From the NCBI RefSeq assembly GCF_900141825.1, contig NZ_FQYQ01000018.1, positions 1-63,909 of the forward strand: DNA of 63,909 nt, written 5' to 3'. The notes below the pieces were generated by a model. That model saw nothing but the letters and a program-made list of their open reading frames with translations, was not told where the DNA came from and did not search any database. Position numbers and translations under genes: made by a program. This document shows positions 57,636 to 63,909 of this stretch, one piece after another (the stretch's first letter is position 1; every line of letters begins with the position of its first letter). This DNA is from Pseudobutyrivibrio xylanivorans DSM 14809 (GTDB lineage Bacteria; Bacillota; Clostridia; Lachnospirales; Lachnospiraceae).

Positions 57636-58520
57636 ATGACAGGAAAGATAATTAAAGGTATCGCTGGATTCTACTATGTTCAGGTAGAATCCGGTGTATA
57701 CGAGTGCAAGGCAAAGGGTGCCTTCAGAAAAGAGAAAATAAAGCCTCTTGTAGGGGACGACGTGGAAATCGACGTTATTTCAGAAGAGGAAATGACGGGC
57801 AATGTTATCAACATTCTCCCAAGAAAGTCTGAGCTTATCAGACCTGCCGTGGCGAATGTAGATCAGGCATTGCTCATTTTTGCTACTAAAAGCCCTGAGC
57901 CTAATCTCAATCTTTTAGATAGATTTTTATGCATGATGGAAGAGCAGGATCTTCCAATCATTATTTGTTTCAACAAGGACGATCTTGCTGATGAAGGTTT
58001 TCAACAGCAGATGCGAGACACATACGAGCCTGCAGGTTACAGGGTAATATTTACCTCTGCAAAGGAACAAGCAGGCATCGATGCTATTAAAGATATTTTA
58101 AAGGGAAAGACTTCCACTGTTGCGGGCCCATCTGGCGTTGGTAAGAGTTCTATCGTTAATATTCTTACTGAAGGTCAGGTTATGGAAACTGGCGAGGTTT
58201 CCGAGAAAATCGGCAGAGGAAAACATACCACAAGACATTCAGAGCTTTTATATCTTGGTGATGATACATACATAATGGACACGCCGGGATTTTCATCACT
58301 GTTTGTACCGAAGGTGGATCCAGTGGATTTATACAGGCTGTTTCCTGAGTTTATAGAGCCTGCTGAGAATTGTAGATTTACAGGCTGTGCTCATCATAAG
58401 GAGCCAGACTGCGGAGTTAAGGCGGCAGTAGAGTCAGGAGAGATTGCAGCCAGCCGATACGAAAACTATCTACAGATTTACTCTGAGATGGTTGAACAAC
58501 AAAATAATAAATATCGATAG
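57636..58520 (+). CDS. rsgA: Ribosome small subunit GTPase A
   Basis: A 294-residue circularly permuted GTPase assisting late 30S assembly. An OB-fold N terminus (RPAVANVDQALLIFA before the switch), the G4 CFNKDDL, then G1 GPSGVGKSS and G3 DTPGF in permuted order, and the zinc finger CRFTGCAHHKEPDC. It begins three bases after prkC with no clear RBS, so translation may be coupled. Confidence 0.95.
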   Translation: MTGKIIKGIAGFYYVQVESGVYECKAKGAFRKEKIKPLVGDDVEIDVISEEEMTGNVINILPRKSELIRPAVANVDQALLIFATKSPEPNLNLLDRFLCMMEEQDLPIIICFNKDDLADEGFQQQMRDTYEPAGYRVIFTSAKEQAGIDAIKDILKGKTSTVAGPSGVGKSSIVNILTEGQVMETGEVSEKIGRGKHTTRHSELLYLGDDTYIMDTPGFSSLFVPKVDPVDLYRLFPEFIEPAENCRFTGCAHHKEPDCGVKAAVESGEIAASRYENYLQIYSEMVEQQNNKYR

Positions 58521-58529
58521 GAGAAGACC

Positions 58530-59183
58530 ATGGAAAAATGTCTGGCACCATCAATTTTATCTGCGGATTTTGGAATAATTAAGGAGCAATTGGAACTTAT
58601 TGACGAAGCAGGCGCACAGTACGTTCATTTTGACGTAATGGATGGAGTATTTGTTCCTAGCATTAGCTTTGGAATTCCGGTTCTTCGTACTATACGTAAA
58701 TACACAGACAGACTTTTTGATGTGCATCTTATGATTGTAGATCCTGAACGTTACATTAAGGATTTTGTTGATGCTGGAGCGGATATTATTACAGTTCATG
58801 CCGAGGCATGCAAGCATCTTGATGCCACAATAGATTTAATCAAAAAATCAGGAGTGATGGCAGGTGTTGCCATCAACCCAGCTACTCCGCTCAGTGAGAT
58901 TCAGCATGTTCTTGAAAAGGTAGATATGGTCCTCATCATGACTGTTAATCCAGGCTTTGGTGGACAGAGTCTTATCCCCTACACCATTGATAAGGTGAGA
59001 GAGCTTTCTGTTATGGCACGTCAGAAAAAACTGAAAATAGACATCGAGGTGGACGGCGGAATTAACGACGACACAATTGAGGATGTATTAGAGGCTGGTG
59101 CCAATATTATAGTTGCAGGCTCAGCTGTATTTAATGGCGATATTAAGGCTAACGCTGAGAGATTATTGGAGAAAATGCAGTGA
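58530..59183 (+). CDS. rpe: Ribulose-phosphate 3-epimerase
   Basis: A 217-residue TIM barrel that interconverts ribulose 5-phosphate and xylulose 5-phosphate. LAPSILSADFG, HFDVMDGVFVP, MTVNPGFGGQS and IEVDGGIN carry the metal and phosphate ligands. It supplies pentose phosphates that also connect with the arabinose operon. RBS AGGAGAAG. Confidence 0.96.
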   Translation: MEKCLAPSILSADFGIIKEQLELIDEAGAQYVHFDVMDGVFVPSISFGIPVLRTIRKYTDRLFDVHLMIVDPERYIKDFVDAGADIITVHAEACKHLDATIDLIKKSGVMAGVAINPATPLSEIQHVLEKVDMVLIMTVNPGFGGQSLIPYTIDKVRELSVMARQKKLKIDIEVDGGINDDTIEDVLEAGANIIVAGSAVFNGDIKANAERLLEKMQ

Positions 59184-59842
59184 TAGTAGTTATAATTGCA
59201 GGCGGCAATATTGATGAAAAGTTTATAGGAGGATTCATTGAGGACTTAGATGAGTCCTCCTTATTTTTGATTGCATGCGACAAGGGTTATGAAGCATGCG
59301 AACGCATGGGTATTAAGCCTGATGTGTTGATAGGTGATTTTGATTCGGCATCTGGGGATGTTAGTGGCAGCGCAGAAAAGGCTGGTGTTCAGGTGATTAG
59401 ACTTAATCCTGTAAAGGATGATACTGACACTGAGGCGGCTTTGGATTTGGCGATAAAAAAGACTACAGAGGAGGATGAGATTTTCCTTCTTGGAGTCACA
59501 GGAACTCGTATTGATCATGTACTTGGAAATATCAGTCTTGTTGGAAAGGGATTACTTGCTGACAGGGAAGTTACCATGTTGGATTCCCACAACTCCATTC
59601 AAATGATAAAGCCTGGTGAAACCTATATTGTGGAAAAGGATTATCAGTTTGGAAAATATATATCTGTATTTCCTTATATGGGGCCAGTAAAAGGGCTTAA
59701 TATGACTGGCTTCAAATATCCCGTGAAAGATGGTGAGATTCATGGATTTAGTACACTTACTGTCAGTAATGAGCTTGCAGAGGATGAGGGAGTCATAACT
59801 ATAGAAGAGGGGACGCTAATTGTAATTGAGTCATTAGACTAA
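59180..59842 (+). CDS. thiN: Thiamine pyrophosphokinase
   Basis: A 220-residue enzyme that pyrophosphorylates thiamine. ACDKGYEAC, DVLIGDFDSAS, RLNPVKDDTDTEAAL and GVTGTRIDHVLGN are diagnostic. It starts at a GTG overlapping the rpe stop (GTGA). Confidence 0.92.
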   Translation: MIVVIIAGGNIDEKFIGGFIEDLDESSLFLIACDKGYEACERMGIKPDVLIGDFDSASGDVSGSAEKAGVQVIRLNPVKDDTDTEAALDLAIKKTTEEDEIFLLGVTGTRIDHVLGNISLVGKGLLADREVTMLDSHNSIQMIKPGETYIVEKDYQFGKYISVFPYMGPVKGLNMTGFKYPVKDGEIHGFSTLTVSNELAEDEGVITIEEGTLIVIESLD

Positions 59843-59864
59843 TACTTGGCTTGTGGTAGATGTC

Positions 59865-60599
59865 ATGGACGTTAAAGAAATTGTGAGAGGCTTATTTCAA
59901 AGAAAGATGGTTGTATTACTAGTTGCGATAGTTCTGCTTTTTGTGGTGCTTTTTAATTCGGGTATGTTTGGCGGTGAGGACACAAGAGTGCGTATCACCT
60001 GTGCTGGAGACAGTCTTACATACGGAAGTGGTGTTTTAAAAACAAGGGAAATTGATTCGTATCCATCTCAGCTTCAGGTAAAGTTAGGAACAAGTTATTT
60101 GGTATCAAATTACGGTCTTAGAAATGCCACTGCGTCTGCAAGTGGGGATTTACCTTATGTGGAATCAGAGCAGTATAAGGAGTCGCTAGAATCAAAGCCA
60201 GACATTGTTATTTTGATGCTTGGAACCAATGATACAAAGACATATAACTGGAATCCTGAAGAGTACAGAGAAGGTCTTCTTAATCTGGTTAAGAGTTACC
60301 AGAATCTTGAAGAGCAGCCTGTGGTTTATCTTATGCGCAGCCCATATTGTTTTCCTATAGAAAACAGGGAGCAGGCAGAGTATAGTGTTCAGAATGACAT
60401 CGTAAATGGTGAGCTTGGCGAGATTATTTCATCTGTAGCAGAAGAGGCAGGTATCAATGTCATTGATTTAAAAGCTGTAACTGTTGGTAAAGAATACCTC
60501 TACACTGATGGAATACATTTTACTGCTGAAGGCTATGATCTGATTTCAGATACTGTATACAAAGAGATAAAGAAAATAGTTAAGGAAGAAACTAAATAA
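59865..60599 (+). CDS. Membrane-anchored GDSL/SGNH hydrolase
   Basis: A 244-residue protein with one N-terminal membrane segment (MVVLLVAIVLLFVVLFNSGMF) and an SGNH-hydrolase domain outside. ITCAGDSLTYGSG holds the catalytic Ser, LMLGTNDTK block III, and DGIHFTAEGYDL the Asp-His pair. The substrate is unknown; acetylated wall glycans or lipids are usual for the family. The start is uncertain: the ATG at 59865 is chosen, with a GTG at 59853 in frame, and neither has a strong RBS. Confidence 0.83.
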   Translation: MDVKEIVRGLFQRKMVVLLVAIVLLFVVLFNSGMFGGEDTRVRITCAGDSLTYGSGVLKTREIDSYPSQLQVKLGTSYLVSNYGLRNATASASGDLPYVESEQYKESLESKPDIVILMLGTNDTKTYNWNPEEYREGLLNLVKSYQNLEEQPVVYLMRSPYCFPIENREQAEYSVQNDIVNGELGEIISSVAEEAGINVIDLKAVTVGKEYLYTDGIHFTAEGYDLISDTVYKEIKKIVKEETK

Positions 60600-60611
60600 G
60601 AAAAATTTATG

Positions 60612-60642
60612 AAACCCATTGACAGATAATGTTGATGGGTTT
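60612..60642 (+). terminator. Probable terminator after the GDSL gene
   Basis: AAACCCATTGAC (60612-60623) pairs with GTTGATGGGTTT (60631-60642), two wobbles, loop of seven. The T tail is weak. Confidence 0.55.
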
Positions 60643-60659
60643 ATATTTATATCAACATA

Positions 60660-60681
60660 TGAACAATCATTCAAATGTTCA
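60660..60681. promoter_or_regulatory. CadC/CzrA-like operator
   Basis: TGAA (60660-60663), six bases and TTCA (60670-60673), with TGAACA/TGTTCA also paired at 60660-60665 and 60676-60681. The TGAA-N6-TTCA layout is that of the CzrA/SmtB operators. It sits just upstream of the RBS of the metal-binding protein gene. The likely regulator is the CadC-type protein encoded at 62982. Confidence 0.65.
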
Positions 60682-60699
60682 GACGAGGAGGAAACATAA

Positions 60700-60918
60700 A
60701 TGAAGAAAACTTATAAGATTGAAGTTGATTGCGCTAACTGTGCAAATAAGATGGAGCAGGCTGCTAAGGATACAGCTGGGGTTGCAGATGCATCTGTAAA
60801 TTTTATGGCACTTAAGATGAGTGTAGAGTTCGAGGATGGGGCAGATGTAAAGGCTGTTATGGATGAGGTCCTTAAGAATTGTAAAAAGGTTGAGGACGAC
60901 TGTGAGATATATCTTTAA
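60700..60918 (+). CDS. Heavy-metal-associated (HMA) domain protein
   Basis: A 72-residue ferredoxin-like metal carrier. The metal site is VDCANCANKM with Cys11 and Cys14. The body has the usual beta-alpha-beta-beta-alpha-beta pattern. It is the size of CopZ or of the N-terminal domain of CadA. Because the neighbouring ATPase lacks its own HMA domain, this probably supplies it in trans. RBS GGAGGAAA. Confidence 0.92.
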   Translation: MKKTYKIEVDCANCANKMEQAAKDTAGVADASVNFMALKMSVEFEDGADVKAVMDEVLKNCKKVEDDCEIYL

Positions 60919-61039
60919 AGGCGGTAGCCTAGGTTCTCATGCTCCCGCAAGCCATCTCCCATCTCAGAACCTTTGACTAGATGTCAAAGAACCTGAGCGG
61001 GGCCCTCTTGCTCGCGCTTGCCAAGATTATGAGCCGCCT
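60919..61039 (+). ncRNA. Structured leader with alternative pairings, candidate metal switch
   Basis: AGGCGG (60919-60924) pairs with CCGCCT (61034-61039), closing a 121-base domain. AGGTTCT (60931-60937) can pair either with AGAACCT at 60966-60972 or with a second AGAACCT at 60988-60994. Between these lies TTTGAC/GTCAAA (60972-60977, 60983-60988). GCAAGC (60947-60952) and GCTTGC (61016-61021) could form a long-range pairing. It fills the gap before the P-type ATPase. It does not clearly match the NiCo (czcD) riboswitch that I recall. Confidence 0.55.
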
Positions 61040-61071
61040 ATGAAATTTTACATTCTACGAAGAGGTACGAT

Positions 61072-62937
61072 ATGACTAAGAAGCAGAAGAAGGTTTTATA
61101 TAGAATAATAATTGCAGCAGTATTGATGGTGGCTCTGTTGCTTCTTCCACTTGAGGAGGGTAGCATCATCAGATTTGTGCTGTTTTTGGTTCCATATTTT
61201 GTAATAGGATATGACATATTACAAAAGGCATTTAAGGGCATCAAAAATAAACAGGTATTTGATGAGAACTTCCTTATGGCAGTGGCAACTGTTGGTGCTA
61301 TGGCTCTTGGCGAATACACCGAGGGTGTTGCAGTTATGTTGTTCTATCAGATTGGAGAGCTGTTTCAGTCATATGCCATCGGAAAGAGCCGTAGGAATAT
61401 TTCAGCCCTTATGGATATCAGACCTGATTATGCTAACCTGAAGCAAAATGGTGAACTCGTTCAGGTTGATCCAGATGAGGTTGAAATCGGAAGTGAGATA
61501 GTGGTTCAGCCAGGTGAAAAGATACCTATTGATGGTGTTGTTATTGATGGTTCAGCCAGCCTCGACACAGCTGCTCTCACAGGCGAGAGCGTGCCTAGAA
61601 GTGCTAAGGTAGGAGATGATGTTATATCTGGCTGTATCAATATGTCAGGTGTGCTTACAATCCGTACTACAAAAGAATTTGGCGAATCTACAGCTTCTAA
61701 GATTTTGGATTTGGTGGAGAATGCTTCATCTAAGAAATCTAAGCCAGAGAATTTTATTTCAAGATTTGCCAGAGTTTATACACCAGTTGTATGTTACTCA
61801 GCATTGGCACTTGCTGTATTGCCACCAGTAATCAGACTTATTATTGGTATGGATCCACTTTGGACACAGTGGATTTACAGAGCTCTTACATTCCTTGTTA
61901 TTAGCTGTCCATGTGCACTTGTAATTAGTATTCCGCTTACATTCTTTGCAGGAATCGGTGGCGCCAGCCATGCAGGTGTTCTTGTTAAGGGTTCTAATTA
62001 TTTAGACTTATTATCACGTGCTAAATATGTTGTAATGGACAAGACAGGCACACTTACAGAAGGTGTATTTCAGGTTACAAAGATTGTGACATCAGATATT
62101 TCTGAAGCTGAGCTTTTAGAGAAGACAGCCATGGCAGAGGTATTCTCTAATCACCCTATTTCAAAGAGTCTTAAAGAGGCTTATGGCAAGCCAATAGATT
62201 CATCAAAGGTTGTTGATGTACAAGAAGTGGCAGGAGCAGGAATTAAGGCTAATGTGGATGGATTAGAGGTGGCAGCAGGTAATGAAAAGCTTATGTCATC
62301 CCTGGGTCTTTCTATTAATAGTGTAAATGAGCCAGGTACTGTGATTCATGTGGCTATTGCTGGCCAGTATAAGGGATACATACTTATCTCAGATAAGCTT
62401 AAATCTACTTCTAAGGAAGCTATCCAAGCATTGAAGAAGGCTGGAGTAAAAAAGACTGTTATGCTTACAGGAGACAGCAAACAGGTGGCAGATATTGTTG
62501 CAGCAGATTTAGGACTTGATCAGGTTTACTCAGAGCTTCTTCCAGCTGACAAGGTTACAAAGGTGGAAGAGCTGTTAGAATTAAAACAGTCAAAGGAACA
62601 GCTGATTTTCGTCGGAGACGGAATCAATGATGCACCAGTACTGTCCAGAGCAGATATTGGTGTTGCAATGGGCGCATTAGGCTCAGATGCAGCTATAGAG
62701 GCTGCAGATATCGTTCTTATGGATGATGACCCAAAGAAGATTGCAAAGGCTATTGGTATTGCCCGTAAGTGCATGAGAATAGTTTATGAGAATATATATT
62801 TTGCAATTGGAATCAAGGTGGGTTGCCTTATTCTTGGAGCTTTTGGTATAGCCAACATGTGGGCTGCAATTTTTGCAGACGTTGGAGTTATGGTTATTGC
62901 AGTTTTAAATGCAATTAGAGCATTAAGAGTGAAGTAA
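61072..62937 (+). CDS. cadA: P1B-type heavy-metal ATPase (Cd/Zn/Pb efflux), without N-terminal HMA domain
   Basis: A 621-residue membrane pump. The metal motif is SCPCALV (Cys279-Pro-Cys281) and the phosphorylation site DKTGTLT with Asp323. SALMDIRPDYA and TGES lie in the actuator domain, GDGINDAPVLSRADIGVAMG in the P-domain, and MWAAIFADVGVMVIAVLNA near the end is typical of zinc/cadmium pumps. The usual N-terminal HMA domain is missing and is encoded separately upstream. It is probably repressed by the downstream CadC-type protein. Confidence 0.93.
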   Translation: MTKKQKKVLYRIIIAAVLMVALLLLPLEEGSIIRFVLFLVPYFVIGYDILQKAFKGIKNKQVFDENFLMAVATVGAMALGEYTEGVAVMLFYQIGELFQSYAIGKSRRNISALMDIRPDYANLKQNGELVQVDPDEVEIGSEIVVQPGEKIPIDGVVIDGSASLDTAALTGESVPRSAKVGDDVISGCINMSGVLTIRTTKEFGESTASKILDLVENASSKKSKPENFISRFARVYTPVVCYSALALAVLPPVIRLIIGMDPLWTQWIYRALTFLVISCPCALVISIPLTFFAGIGGASHAGVLVKGSNYLDLLSRAKYVVMDKTGTLTEGVFQVTKIVTSDISEAELLEKTAMAEVFSNHPISKSLKEAYGKPIDSSKVVDVQEVAGAGIKANVDGLEVAAGNEKLMSSLGLSINSVNEPGTVIHVAIAGQYKGYILISDKLKSTSKEAIQALKKAGVKKTVMLTGDSKQVADIVAADLGLDQVYSELLPADKVTKVEELLELKQSKEQLIFVGDGINDAPVLSRADIGVAMGALGSDAAIEAADIVLMDDDPKKIAKAIGIARKCMRIVYENIYFAIGIKVGCLILGAFGIANMWAAIFADVGVMVIAVLNAIRALRVK

Positions 62938-62943
62938 ACTGTG

Positions 62944-62960
62944 TTATAGTAATACTATAA
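62944..62960. promoter_or_regulatory. Palindromic operator/promoter of the cadC-type gene
   Basis: TTATAGT (62944-62950) and ACTATAA (62954-62960) are a perfect 7-bp inverted repeat with a 3-base centre. It overlaps a possible -10 TATAAT (62957-62962), so it could allow autoregulation. Confidence 0.55.
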
Positions 62961-62981
62961 TATTTGAAATGGAGTACAGAT

Positions 62982-63338
62982 ATGGGAAAGCATGTAGAGT
63001 GTTGTGAAGAACATTGTGTTCATAAAAATTTAGTAGATAAGGTATTAACAGAACTACCAGATGAGGATGCTCTATATGATTTGGCAGAGCTTTTTAAGGT
63101 ATTTGGTGATAGCACAAGAGTGAGAATCCTTGTTGCTTTATTCGAAACGGAGCTCTGCGTATGCGATATTTCAGAGAGCCTTGGAATGACCCAGTCTGCA
63201 GTATCTCATCAGCTCCAGATTCTTCGTACTAATAAGCTTGTAAAGAGCCGACGCGAGGGTAAGCAGATATACTACAGCCTCGCCGACGAACACGTCGTAA
63301 CGATTATCGCACAGGGCTTGAGTCATATTCTGGAATAG
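62982..63338 (+). CDS. cadC: CadC-type ArsR family metal-responsive repressor
   Basis: A 118-residue winged-helix repressor released from DNA by metal. Cys7 and Cys12 in VECCEEHC plus Cys59 and Cys61 in ELCVCD match the alpha3N cadmium/lead site of Staphylococcus aureus CadC (Cys7, Cys11, Cys58, Cys60). Asp102, His104, His115 and Glu118 at the end match the spacing of its alpha5 zinc site (D-x-H-x10-H-x-x-E). The DNA-binding helix is TQSAVSHQLQIL. The ATG at 62982 has TGGAG upstream; a TTG at 62964 is less likely. Confidence 0.93.
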   Translation: MGKHVECCEEHCVHKNLVDKVLTELPDEDALYDLAELFKVFGDSTRVRILVALFETELCVCDISESLGMTQSAVSHQLQILRTNKLVKSRREGKQIYYSLADEHVVTIIAQGLSHILE

Positions 63339-63428
63339 CTTGTAGGTATCAATCTCAATACAAAAAGAAGTTGTCGGAATTTCAGAAACTTCAGGTTAAA
63401 ATCTAACAATTAAATTTGAAAAAAGTTG

Positions 63429-63457
63429 TTGACATTAACGCTATTCTCCTATATACT
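63429..63457 (+). promoter_or_regulatory. Promoter of the tRNA cluster
   Basis: TTGACA (63429-63434), exactly 17 bases, then TATACT (63452-63457), a near-consensus promoter about 50 bases before tRNA-Pro. Confidence 0.85.
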
Positions 63458-63505
63458 TCTTTTTGTTCGCGAGAGAGATACGCATGAAACGCGGACATCA
63501 CTTAT

Positions 63506-63580
63506 CGGGGTGTGGCTCAGTTTGGCTAGAGCACCTGGTTTGGGACCAGGGGGTCGCAGGTTCGAATCCTGTCACCCCGA
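63506..63580 (+). tRNA. tRNA-Pro (anticodon TGG)
   Basis: Acceptor arms CGGGGTG and CACCCCG with discriminator A. The anticodon stem CCTGG/CCAGG encloses TTTGGGA, giving TGG. The T arm has GTTCGAATCC. No CCA is encoded. Confidence 0.97.
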
Positions 63581-63601
63581 CTTCAAATTGAATATACATA
63601 T

Positions 63602-63672
63602 GCGGGTGTGGTTCAATGGTAGAACATCAGCCTTCCAAGCTGAATACGTGGGTTCGATTCCCATCACCCGCT
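63602..63672 (+). tRNA. tRNA-Gly (anticodon TCC)
   Basis: Acceptor arms GCGGGTG and CACCCGC. Anticodon stem TCAGC/GCTGA encloses CTTCCAA, giving TCC. Short D arm, T arm GTTCGATTCC. No encoded CCA. Confidence 0.97.
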
Positions 63673-63698
63673 CTTTACTTTCTAAGATTTATCAATAT

Positions 63699-63772
<74 letters not shown>

Positions 63773-63797
63773 TTTATACGGTTTATTTTATCAGTAT

Positions 63798-63872
63798 GGT
63801 GGGTGTGGCACAGCTGGTTAGCGCGTCGGATTGTGGTTCCGAAGGTCGAGGGTTCGAACCCCTCTACCCACC
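63798..63872 (+). tRNA. tRNA-His (anticodon GTG)
   Basis: Anticodon stem TCGGA/TCCGA encloses TTGTGGT, giving GTG. An extra 5' G at 63798 can pair with C at 63872, the usual G-1 of tRNA-His. Acceptor arms GTGGGTG and TACCCAC. Confidence 0.96.
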
Positions 63873-63899
63873 CTGTTGCGGTAGCAACTCAATACACGT

Positions 63900-63909
63900 T
63901 GGGCTATCG
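63900..63909 (+). tRNA. Possible start of tRNA-Gln, cut by window edge
   Basis: The last ten bases TGGGCTATCG are like the 5' end of Firmicute tRNA-Gln. Too little is present to identify it firmly. Confidence 0.4.

Noticed and set aside
60919-61039. Firm assignment as a NiCo (czcD) riboswitch
   Set aside because: The conserved four-way junction sequences that I recall for that class cannot be aligned, so it is left as an unassigned candidate.

Overview
The window looks like chromosomal DNA of an anaerobic, low-to-moderate GC Firmicute of the Lachnospiraceae type; Butyrivibrio or Pseudobutyrivibrio is my best guess. This is inferred from gene content (pyruvate formate-lyase, LL-diaminopimelate aminotransferase, eukaryotic-type HisA, PASTA kinase operon in Firmicute order) and from AGGAGG ribosome binding sites. 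No rRNA or taxonomic marker was searched.

Layout. 1-209: tail of an IS110-family transposase. 346-2604 (minus): pflB. 2929-5665: a LacI-type sensor fused to a GGDEF domain, then a DEDDh exonuclease. 5791-9764: flavin reductase-like protein, M18 aminopeptidase, eukaryotic-type HisA, DapL. 9998-18466: a surface-glycan region with an acyl-activating enzyme and carrier protein, then an acyltransferase, three glycosyltransferases and a Wzm/Wzt-type exporter. 18582-24519: AraR repressor and the arabinose operon araA, transaldolase, FGGY kinase, araD. 24700-26702 (minus): an amidase-like protein lacking key catalytic residues, and a D,D-carboxypeptidase. 26894-31357: glutathione peroxidase, glycogen debranching enzyme, a small FakA-like protein, guanine deaminase. 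31573-38025: the F1Fo ATP synthase operon, in which the delta and alpha subunits are one continuous ORF. 38109-47107: lipase-like hydrolase, membrane protein, methyltransferase, Hsp33, L,D-transpeptidase, HisC, small membrane proteins, and a GH25 lysozyme with wall-binding repeats. 47201-47537: an array of 74-bp tandem repeats between convergent terminators. 47594-48959 (minus): pyrBI. 49055-60599: priA-def-fmt-rsmB-rlmN-stp-prkC-rsgA-rpe-thiN and a GDSL hydrolase. 60700-63338: a cadmium/zinc efflux locus with a separate metal-binding domain protein, a structured RNA-like leader, the P-type ATPase and a CadC-type repressor. 63506-63909: tRNA-Pro, Gly, Arg, His and probably the start of tRNA-Gln.

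The most unusual signals are: (1) the delta-alpha ATP synthase fusion, which conflicts with the 1:3 subunit stoichiometry of F1; (2) a recurring two-stem intergenic element found upstream of araA, between atpE and atpF, and upstream of guanine deaminase, with compensatory base changes; (3) the 74-bp palindrome-containing repeat array; (4) the switch-like leader of the cadmium/zinc ATPase; (5) an amidase-fold protein lacking a zinc ligand and the catalytic glutamate; (6) an acyl ligase/carrier protein pair beside a glycan export cassette.
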